From the NCBI GenBank assembly GCA_016191435.1, contig JACPOQ010000083.1, forward strand, positions 124,001-188,000: a stretch of 64,000 nt of DNA. The letters run 5' to 3'. This DNA comes from Chloroflexota bacterium. Lineage in GTDB: Bacteria; Chloroflexota; Dehalococcoidia; Tepidiformales; Tepidiformaceae. Position numbers and translations under genes: made by a program. Each line of letters opens with the position of its first letter. The first letter of the stretch is position 1. This document shows, in pieces, positions 57,663 through 64,000 of the stretch. Below the pieces are notes generated by a model. That model ran no database searches, was not told the origin of the DNA, and saw nothing but the letters and a program-made list of their open reading frames with translations.

Positions 57663-59015
57663 GTGCCAACCCGGCAGCGCACCCCAACCATCACCCGTGT
57701 GCTCGTGGCACTTGCGTTCGCCATTGCGGCGGTGCTGACGGCTGCCGCCTGGAGTCCTCGGCCGGCCTTCGCCTGTTCGGGTCCCGGCGCCTTGCAGGCC
57801 ATGTTGGAAACGCCCGTCATCGTCGAAGGCCGGATCGCTGCCGTGACACCGCTGCCCCAGGACGGTGTACGGCCGGGGTACACGCCGTACCAGCTCACGA
57901 TCGCTGTCGTGCAGGGACATCGTGGCGCGAAGGCCGGCGATCGCCTCGACACCGTCGCATACCTGCCCGATCCCGGCGTGCCGCAAGCCTGTCCGTCCTT
58001 CGAATTCCAGGGCGACCTCAATGGTCAGTACCTCGTCATCGGCCTGCAGCCGCCGCCGGCCCCCGGAGGCCTCCTCGTCGCCGACCGCGCCGCCGCGTCA
58101 TTCGTCGGCGCCGAACCGCAGGGCGCCGACTACACTGCCGGGCACGCCCTCGCGGCCATGATGACCGACAGCGACCCCGCTGCGCCGCGCGTCACGCTCG
58201 TGCCTCCGTCGCCCGCCTGCGGCGAGCCGTTTCGCGCCGAGGGCGTGCGGTTCGCGCCCGGCAAGTATGTGCTGGGGGGTGCCTTCGACGGCCGCATCCT
58301 GGCCCTCGCGGACGTCGGCCCCGCCGGCACCTTCAACCTCTCGGCACGGCTCATCACCTCATGGTGCTCCGGTGAACGTTTCAACGGCCGCATCATCGGG
58401 TTGCACGTCTGGGCCATCGACCCCTCGCCGGCCGCCGCCGATCCAGGCTTTCGGGCTCTGACGGAGATCGCGCCCTTGCAGCTGTCGGGTGCGCGCGACA
58501 GCGAGCCCGGGAGCCCGGTACTCCGGGTGACACCCGGCACGGCCCGCTGCGGCGGCGATGTGACCGTGACGGGCATTGGCTTCCAGCCCGCGGAGCGGCT
58601 CACCATTGGCGTCGGCGCAGGATCGGCCATGCGCGAAGCCGCTGCCGATGCGGCCGGCACGATTTCGCTGGAATTGCGACTCCCCGCCGGCGAGTGCGCC
58701 GCGGGCCGAGGCCTGGCGGGCGTGGGCTACACGCAGGTGTGGGCCACCCAGGCCGAGTTCGGGTTGCCCGGGCCGTACTTCAGCCTGGCCTCGGGCGAGC
58801 TTTACCTCGAACCGCTGGCTCCGGCCGGCGACGGACCTCCGCCGGCTGCCTCACCGGCGCCGGGGCCCCCGGACACAGGCTCCGGAGTCATCGGGCCGGG
58901 GTCGTCCGGCGGAGCCTCCCGGGCACTGATCCTCGTCGCCATCACAATCCTCGCCTCGATGAGCGTCCCCGCGCTGATGATGGCCCGTCGCAGCCGCCGC
59001 CGCGCACCGGACTGA
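57663..59015 (+). CDS. Secreted repeat protein with C-terminal membrane anchor
   Basis: This 450-residue protein has a signal peptide (about 1-36, RVLVALAFAIAAVLTAAAW) and several cysteines in the mature part (ACSG, QACPS, PACGEPF, SWCSGE, ARCGGD, GECAAG). Two later beta-rich segments (about 180-390) both start with a Cys-Gly motif and ...GVRFAPGKYVL or ...GIGFQPAERLTI, resembling Ig/IPT-like repeats. The end has PPDTGSG, a Ser/Gly linker, one hydrophobic helix and an Arg-rich tail. GGAGG precedes GTG. It is probably a surface protein of unknown function. Confidence 0.75.
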   Translation: MPTRQRTPTITRVLVALAFAIAAVLTAAAWSPRPAFACSGPGALQAMLETPVIVEGRIAAVTPLPQDGVRPGYTPYQLTIAVVQGHRGAKAGDRLDTVAYLPDPGVPQACPSFEFQGDLNGQYLVIGLQPPPAPGGLLVADRAAASFVGAEPQGADYTAGHALAAMMTDSDPAAPRVTLVPPSPACGEPFRAEGVRFAPGKYVLGGAFDGRILALADVGPAGTFNLSARLITSWCSGERFNGRIIGLHVWAIDPSPAAADPGFRALTEIAPLQLSGARDSEPGSPVLRVTPGTARCGGDVTVTGIGFQPAERLTIGVGAGSAMREAAADAAGTISLELRLPAGECAAGRGLAGVGYTQVWATQAEFGLPGPYFSLASGELYLEPLAPAGDGPPPAASPAPGPPDTGSGVIGPGSSGGASRALILVAITILASMSVPALMMARRSRRRAPD

Positions 59016-59024
59016 ACCACGCCC

Positions 59025-59074
59025 CCTACGCCGATACGCCGATACGCCGACACGCCCCTACGCCGACACGCCCT
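59025..59074 (+). repeat. ACGCCGA-type tandem array between convergent genes
   Basis: TACGCCGATACGCCGATACG and CACGCCCCTACGCCGA units repeat about six times between the surface-protein gene and mutL. The array is degenerate and has no obvious hairpin. Confidence 0.5.
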
Positions 59075-60878
59075 ACCGCCGCCCGAACTGCCGCTCGATC
59101 GCCTCCGTCCCCACCCGCACCAGCGTAGGGCGCCCGTGCGGGCACGTCCGCGGGTTCGGAGTCTGTTCCAGGTCCGCCACCAGCCGCCGCATCTCCTCCA
59201 GCGCCAGCGCCATCCCCGCCCGCACGCTCGCGTGGCAGGCGATGGTTGCAGCCGCCCGCCCGAAGGGGTCGCTCACACGCCGCTCGCTGCCCAACTGCTC
59301 CAACAGCCCGCGCAACGCCGCCGCGATGTCCGTCCCGCCGATCCCCGCCGGCACCGCCCGCACCAGGTACGCCGATTCCCCGAACGGCTCGACCTCCAGC
59401 CCCAGCGCCGCGAGGTGGCCGCAATGCTCCTCCAGCGTCGCCGCGAGCAGCGGGTCGAGTTCCGCCAGCGCCGGCTCCAGCAGCGGCTGGCGAACCACGG
59501 CGCCGGCCTCACGCGTGACGATGCGGTCGTAGACCACGCGCTCGTGCGCAGCGTGCTGGTCCAGGAGGTACATCCCATCGGGCCCTTCGCAGACGATGTA
59601 CGTCGCGCCCATCTGGCCCACCACCCGCAGGAGCGGCAGCACCTCGCGTTGCGTGGCGCCGACTGCCGGCCCGCCGCTGGCCCCTCCAGGTGCAGTTGGT
59701 TCGAACGTGAGGCGCGGCTGGGTGGCTTGCGGCCGCAGGAGCGCCGCCGGCGGGTCCAACCGCGACCGCAACGGCGGGACGATCGCCGCCCGGTTCGGAG
59801 CCTCCACCGTGCTCCCCGGCCGCCCTGGCGCCTCCGCGCTCGCCGGATCCTTCCAGCCCCACCCCACCGGCCGCGACTGTTCGAGCGCGGCCTGCACCGC
59901 GTGGCGCACCGCCCGCGCCACCCCGCGCTCGTCCCGGAACCTCACCTCCGCCTTCGCCGGGTGCACGTTCACGTCGACTTCTTCGCCCGGGAGCGCGAGC
60001 GTGAGCGCAGCCAACGGGTGCCGACCCACCGGCAGCTGCGACTGGTATGCGTCCACGATCGCGAACGTCAGCGGCCGGCTCTGCACCCAGCGCCCGTTCA
60101 CGAACACCGAGATCGCGGCGCGGTTGCCGCGGTGGACCGCGGGTGGCCCTGCCAGCCCCGCCACCACCGCCACCTCCTCGCCGAACTCGACATCGAGCAT
60201 CTGCGCGCCCACGTCCGCGCCGTACACGGCCGCGAACGCGTGGCGGAGGTCGCCGTCGCCGCTTGTGGCCAGCGCCCGCCGCCCGTTGGAGCTGAACTGG
60301 AAAGCGATGCCCGGGTAGGCGAGCGCGTAGTGCGACACCAGCGTCGTCACCTGGCGCGCCTCGGCCGTCGCGCTGCCGAGGAACTTCCGCCGTGCCGGCA
60401 GCCGCCCGAATAGCTCGCGCACCGCGAACGAGGTCCCGACCGGCGCCGGCCGTGCCGTCCGCCGCACCACCCGCGCATCCACCAGCGTCGCGTGCAATCC
60501 CACCGGCTCGCCGGCGGCCCGCGTCGTCAACTCGACGTCGCCCGCCGCCGCGATGGACGGCAGCGCTTCGCCCCGGAAGCCGAGCGTGCGCACGTGGCTG
60601 AGATCATCGAGCGCGCCGATCTTGCTCGTCGCGTGGCGCTCGAACGCGAGCTCGACCTGCTCGGGCGCGATCCCGCGGCCGTCGTCGGTGACGCGGATCA
60701 ACGCGAGCCCGCCCTCCTCGACCTCGAGCGTGATCCTCGCCGCGCCCGCGTCGATGGCGTTGTCGAGCAGCTCGCGCACCACCGACACCGGCCGCTCGAT
60801 CACCTCACCGGCCGCGATTCGCGCCGCCACCTCCGGTGCGAGCACCCGGATCATCGGCGCCGCCACGAACGTGGTCAC
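59073..60878 (-). CDS. mutL: DNA mismatch repair protein MutL
   Basis: MutL couples MutS mismatch recognition to strand removal. The 601-residue protein has GHKL ATPase motifs: IAAGEVIERPVSVVRELLDN, DDGRGI, HATSKI and LGFRGEALPSI. The C-terminal domain keeps DQHAAHERVVYD (with Asp where the usual endonuclease motif has a final Glu), ACHASVRAG and CPHGRPT, so nicking activity is likely. The start is GTG 60878, overlapping the mutS stop by four bases; ATG 60854 is the alternative by homology. Confidence 0.95.
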   Translation of the reverse strand: MTTFVAAPMIRVLAPEVAARIAAGEVIERPVSVVRELLDNAIDAGAARITLEVEEGGLALIRVTDDGRGIAPEQVELAFERHATSKIGALDDLSHVRTLGFRGEALPSIAAAGDVELTTRAAGEPVGLHATLVDARVVRRTARPAPVGTSFAVRELFGRLPARRKFLGSATAEARQVTTLVSHYALAYPGIAFQFSSNGRRALATSGDGDLRHAFAAVYGADVGAQMLDVEFGEEVAVVAGLAGPPAVHRGNRAAISVFVNGRWVQSRPLTFAIVDAYQSQLPVGRHPLAALTLALPGEEVDVNVHPAKAEVRFRDERGVARAVRHAVQAALEQSRPVGWGWKDPASAEAPGRPGSTVEAPNRAAIVPPLRSRLDPPAALLRPQATQPRLTFEPTAPGGASGGPAVGATQREVLPLLRVVGQMGATYIVCEGPDGMYLLDQHAAHERVVYDRIVTREAGAVVRQPLLEPALAELDPLLAATLEEHCGHLAALGLEVEPFGESAYLVRAVPAGIGGTDIAAALRGLLEQLGSERRVSDPFGRAAATIACHASVRAGMALALEEMRRLVADLEQTPNPRTCPHGRPTLVRVGTEAIERQFGRR

Positions 60879-63415
60879 CGCTTCTTCGCCACGGGCAGTA
60901 GCGCCCGTAGTTCGTAGAGCACCTGGATCGCCTCGATCGGTGTCATGCCGTCGATATCCAGCTTCGTTACCGCAACCTCGATGGGCGACGGTCCCCCGAA
61001 CAGCGCCGGCTGCATTCCCCCGTGCCCGTTCGCGGATGGCGCCGGCAAGCCATCGCGTGCCGCCTCCAGTTCGGCCAACAGGTGCTCGGCGCGCGTCACC
61101 ACCGCGCCCGGCAGCCCCGCGAGCCGCGCCACGTGGATACCATAGGAGCGGTCGCTCGGGCCCGGCACGATCCGGTGCTCGAACACCACCTCGCCGCCGT
61201 CATCCCGCACGGCGACATGCGCGTTGCGCACGCGCGGCAGCACTTCCGCCAGCCCCGTCAGTTCGTGGTAGTGCGTCGCGAACAGCGTCCGCGCCGCGAC
61301 CTCCTTGCGGTTGTGCAGGAACTCCACCACCGCCCGCGCGATCGCCATGCCGTCGAAGGTGCTCGTCCCGCGCCCCACTTCGTCCAGCACCACCAGCGAT
61401 TGCGGCGTCGCCTGGTGGAGGATCTGCGCCGTCTCCACCATCTCCACCATGAACGTCGATTGCCCGGCCGCGAGGTCGTCCTGCGCACCGATGCGCGTGA
61501 AGATGCGGTCGAACAGCGGCAGGTCTGCCTCCGCCGCCGGCACGAACGATCCCGCCTGCGCCATCAGGGCGATGAGCGCGACCTGCCGCAGGAACGTCGA
61601 TTTGCCGCTCATGTTCGGGCCCGTGATCAGCAACACCTGGCAGTCCGCATCGAGGATGCAGTCGTTCGGCACGAACCGTCCCGGCCCGAGTGCATGTTCG
61701 ACCACCGGGTGCCGCCCGCCGGCGATGCGCAGGCTGGCCGAATCCTCGTGAAAGCGCGGGCGTATGTACCCCGCCGTCGCCGCCACTTCCCCCAGGGCGA
61801 GCACGAGGTCGATGAGCGCGACCGCATCCGCGACCGCCTGCAACTGCGCCAGCCCCGCCGCCAGCGACTCGAGCAGCGCCGCGAAGGCCTGCTTTTCGAG
61901 GTCCACTAGCCGGTCGCGGGCGCCCACCAGCCGCGACTCGTGCTCTTTCAGCTCCTCGGTTACGTAACGCTCCGCCCCGACGAGCGTCTGCCGCCGCTGG
62001 TAATAGTCGGGCACGGCGCCCGCGTTCGCGCTCGACACTTCGATGTAGTAGCCGAACACGCGGTTATGCCCGACCTTCAGCGAACGGATCCCCGTGCGTT
62101 CGCGCTCGCTCCGTTCGAGCCCGAGCAGGAAGCCGCGCGCGTCGCGCGTCATCGCCCGCAGCGAATCGATCTCCGCGGTGAAGCCCGGGCGGATGACGCC
62201 GCCCTCGTCGAAGCCCGGCGGTGGGTCGTCGTCGAGCGCCGCGTCGAGCGTGAGCAACGCATCGGCCGCGCCGGCGATCGCCTCAAGCGATTCCAGCACG
62301 ATGGGCGGTGCCTCACCACGCGTCAGCATCGCCGCGAGGTCCAGCGTCGTGCGCAGTCCAAGGCGCAGCCCATGCAGGTCGCGCGGGCCGGCGGAGCGCG
62401 CCCCAACCTTCCCCGCCAGCCGCCCGAGATCCGGCATCCCGCGCAGCAGCGCCTGGCATTGCTCGCGCTCGATCGGGTGTCCCACAGCCCACCCGACCGC
62501 GTCGTGCCGCTGCCCGAGGGCGCCGCCATCGCGCAGCGGGTGCGTGAGCCACGCCCGCAGGAGCCGCCCGCCCATGGCCGTATGGGTGCCGTTGAGTACG
62601 CTGCACAGCGACGCATGCCCCGCGACCGGGAGGACATCGAGATTCCGCAGCGTGCGCTGGTCGATGGTGAGCAGGCCCCCGGCCGGCAGCGCCCGCACGC
62701 GCTGCAGGGCGCCCAGCGCCGCCGGGTACGTCTCCCGCAGGTACGCGACGATGTGCGCGAGGGCCGCCGCCTCGGCCGCGCCCTCCAGGAGCGCGCCCTG
62801 GGCCTGCTCGCCGAATTGCTTCGCCAGCTCGGCCTCGACCGCCAGCTCGCTGAACTGAGGCCGCCGGCAGATCGTCGCGCTCAGGCCGGGCGGCACGTCC
62901 ATGTCTTCGACCAGCAGCTCCGAGGGTGCGCTGCGCAGCAGTTCCAGCAGCGCCTCCTCGCCGCGCGCCAGCCGAACTTCCCCGGTCGTGATGTCGGCGA
63001 GCGCGGCCGCCGGCCCGTCGCGGCGCACCACGTACGCCGCGAGGTAGTTGGGCGCCCCCGCCTCGAGCGACGCCTCGGCCGTCACCGTCCCCGCCGTTAC
63101 CACGCGCACCACGTCGCGCGGCACGATCCCTTTGACCTCCGCCGGGTCCGCCAATTGCTCGCAGACGGCCACGCGGTAGCCGCGCGCCACGAGCTTCGCC
63201 ACGTGCCCGTCGATGCTGTGGTACGGCACACCGGCGAGTGGCACACGCAGATCCTTGCCCATCGGCTTGCTCGTGAGCGTGATCTGCAGCTCGGCCGCCA
63301 CGAGTTTCGCGTCATCGTCGAAGGTCTCGTAGAAGTCGCCCAGCCGGAAAAACAGGATCGTGCCCGGGTAGCGCGCTTTCAGTTCGAGGTACTGCCGCCG
63401 GATGGGCGTGGACAC
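60875..63415 (-). CDS. mutS: DNA mismatch repair protein MutS
   Basis: This 846-residue protein contains the mismatch-binding Phe-x-Glu region in FRLGDFYETF (about residues 22-31). The connector and lever domains follow, with a clamp region near 440-500. The ATPase has ITGPNMSGKSTFLRQ (Walker A), IGAQDDLAAGQSTFMVEM and VVLDEVGRGTSTFDGMA (Walker B). It starts at GTG 63415, with TAGAAT (63448-63443) on the minus strand giving a leader of about 20 bases that contains GGGAG. The mutS-mutL pair is co-transcribed. Confidence 0.96.
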   Translation of the reverse strand: MSTPIRRQYLELKARYPGTILFFRLGDFYETFDDDAKLVAAELQITLTSKPMGKDLRVPLAGVPYHSIDGHVAKLVARGYRVAVCEQLADPAEVKGIVPRDVVRVVTAGTVTAEASLEAGAPNYLAAYVVRRDGPAAALADITTGEVRLARGEEALLELLRSAPSELLVEDMDVPPGLSATICRRPQFSELAVEAELAKQFGEQAQGALLEGAAEAAALAHIVAYLRETYPAALGALQRVRALPAGGLLTIDQRTLRNLDVLPVAGHASLCSVLNGTHTAMGGRLLRAWLTHPLRDGGALGQRHDAVGWAVGHPIEREQCQALLRGMPDLGRLAGKVGARSAGPRDLHGLRLGLRTTLDLAAMLTRGEAPPIVLESLEAIAGAADALLTLDAALDDDPPPGFDEGGVIRPGFTAEIDSLRAMTRDARGFLLGLERSERERTGIRSLKVGHNRVFGYYIEVSSANAGAVPDYYQRRQTLVGAERYVTEELKEHESRLVGARDRLVDLEKQAFAALLESLAAGLAQLQAVADAVALIDLVLALGEVAATAGYIRPRFHEDSASLRIAGGRHPVVEHALGPGRFVPNDCILDADCQVLLITGPNMSGKSTFLRQVALIALMAQAGSFVPAAEADLPLFDRIFTRIGAQDDLAAGQSTFMVEMVETAQILHQATPQSLVVLDEVGRGTSTFDGMAIARAVVEFLHNRKEVAARTLFATHYHELTGLAEVLPRVRNAHVAVRDDGGEVVFEHRIVPGPSDRSYGIHVARLAGLPGAVVTRAEHLLAELEAARDGLPAPSANGHGGMQPALFGGPSPIEVAVTKLDIDGMTPIEAIQVLYELRALLPVAKKR

Positions 63416-63442
63416 AGGCGCTCCCGGGCCGGGGATGGTGCC

Positions 63443-63448
63443 ATTCTA
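63443..63448 (-). promoter_or_regulatory. -10 box of the mutS-mutL operon
   Basis: TAGAAT on the minus strand, 27 bases before GTG 63415, with no convincing -35 match. Confidence 0.35.
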
Positions 63449-63686
63449 ACCGGCAGGCGAACAGATGTGCGCGTCGCGAGCTGGCAAATCGGCGCCTCCG
63501 GGCAGGCCGCCACTCGTACGCCGTCAACCCGGTGCTGTTGCGATTCCGGATCAATCCCCGGGTGAACCGTGGAGAATTCCTCGCGTTTCTGCGCGGGAAT
63601 CGCGGCACGCTGTCATTCGCTCCGTCCCTACGGTGTCTAACAAGAGCGAGGGGAACGCTCGTCGTGGAAAGGAACCGGCTACGGTG

Positions 63687-63917
63687 ATGCAGAGTGGCCA
63701 CACGCTGGATGATCCGGCGGGAACCAGGCGCCCCGTCGGCACGGTCTGCGCCTGGTGTGATTCGGCGAAAGAGCGCGTGGCTACGCCGAACCTCGCCTCG
63801 TGGGGGATCTGCTGGGACTGCCTCCTGCGTTACTTCCCCAGTGTCATCTCGCCCGAAGAGAAGCATCGCTTCTTCCCCGAGGCCGCCGGGCAGTCCCACC
63901 GCAGGGGCAACGTCTAG
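63687..63917 (+). CDS. Small zinc-ribbon protein of unknown function
   Basis: This 76-residue protein starts at ATG 63687 with AAAGGA about 15 bases upstream. It has two CxxC pairs, CAWC and CWDC, 19 residues apart, forming a single zinc site, followed by LRYFPSVISPEEKHRFF and a basic end. It is unlike other zinc ribbons in the window. The upstream region 63449-63686 contains no clear gene; a long upstream extension of this frame would be Arg/Ser-rich and is not used. Confidence 0.6.
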   Translation: MQSGHTLDDPAGTRRPVGTVCAWCDSAKERVATPNLASWGICWDCLLRYFPSVISPEEKHRFFPEAAGQSHRRGNV

Positions 63918-63926
63918 CAGGCTGAG

Positions 63927-64000
63927 CTACGGCCCTAGCCCGGTCAGCAAGGCCCCAACCTCGGCCGTCACCGGGGATACGGCACCAGCGAGGTTCCCGC
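63927..64000 (-). CDS. 3' end of an unidentified gene (continues beyond the window)
   Basis: Read on the minus strand the last 24 codons give GNLAGAVSPVTAEVGALLTG and LGP before a TAG at 63929-63927. The pattern is protein-like, but too little is visible to name a family. Confidence 0.4.
   Translation of the reverse strand, partial: GNLAGAVSPVTAEVGALLTGLGP

Noticed and set aside
1..64000. CRISPR arrays, prophage or insertion sequences
   Set aside because: No regularly spaced repeats, capsid or transposase genes or terminal inverted repeats were seen; the only mobile-element trace is the broken serine recombinase.
1..64000. Selenoprotein gene in this window, prompted by tRNA-Sec
   Set aside because: I found no gene whose frame continues convincingly past an in-frame TGA at a Cys position; a systematic SECIS search was not possible by eye.

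Overview
The window is about 64 kb of very GC-rich bacterial DNA, densely coding, with no rRNA genes. Gene content suggests a Chloroflexota bacterium, probably Dehalococcoidia-like; this is inference. The pointers are coenzyme F420 synthesis (cofC, cofD) together with likely F420-using families, a phosphatidylinositol-mannoside-type lipid operon resembling that of Actinobacteria, nickel-pincer cofactor genes larB-larC, a cyclic-di-AMP (ydaO-yuaA type) riboswitch and a selenocysteine tRNA. Both window ends cut genes.

Layout. 0-10 kb: a truncated luciferase-like oxidoreductase, a thioredoxin-domain fusion protein, an MFS exporter, proA, and a minus-strand run of folC, cyclase, deazaflavin-type nitroreductase, MaoC hydratase, a membrane protein and a LysM protein. 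10-18 kb: signalling, with a giant six-PAS hybrid kinase and a PhoB/PhoR-like pair on either side of a GH172/DUF2961 gene. 18-21 kb: a PPOX protein, tRNA-Sec and a double-cupredoxin surface protein. 20-25 kb: a mutM-led operon divergent from ruvA, then the riboswitch and its small zinc-ribbon gene. 26-31 kb: a NarL-type regulator and an ABC-F gene that were once convergent neighbours, now separated by a 2.4 kb foreign-looking cassette bracketed by a 209/211 bp direct repeat. 31-35 kb: larC-larB and cofC-cofD. 35-40 kb: polysaccharide genes (Wzy-like ligase, Wzz-like protein, two glycosyltransferases), then recombinase remnants and a MarR pair. 41.6-46.2 kb: a lipid operon of an internally deleted inositol-phosphate synthase, two acyltransferases, a PHP phosphoesterase, a PimA-like mannosyltransferase and a CDP-alcohol phosphatidyltransferase. 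46-64 kb: housekeeping and stress genes, including two HtrA-like proteases with a regulator, NDP-forming acyl-CoA synthetase, GrpB, mutL and mutS.

The most coherent unexpected signal is regulatory. At least fifteen genes on both strands carry a TANNNT box exactly 6 or 7 nt before the start codon, with no Shine-Dalgarno sequence, which predicts widespread leaderless transcription. It also settles several starts, including folC. The mutM/ruvA intergenic region is a perfect 15 bp inverted copy of this signal.

The main oddities are the internally deleted ino1, the recombination-bracketed cassette with a truncated nucleotidyltransferase, the riboswitch in front of an orphan zinc-ribbon gene, and two surface proteins sharing a P-[ND]-T-G-[ST]-G plus membrane-helix tail.
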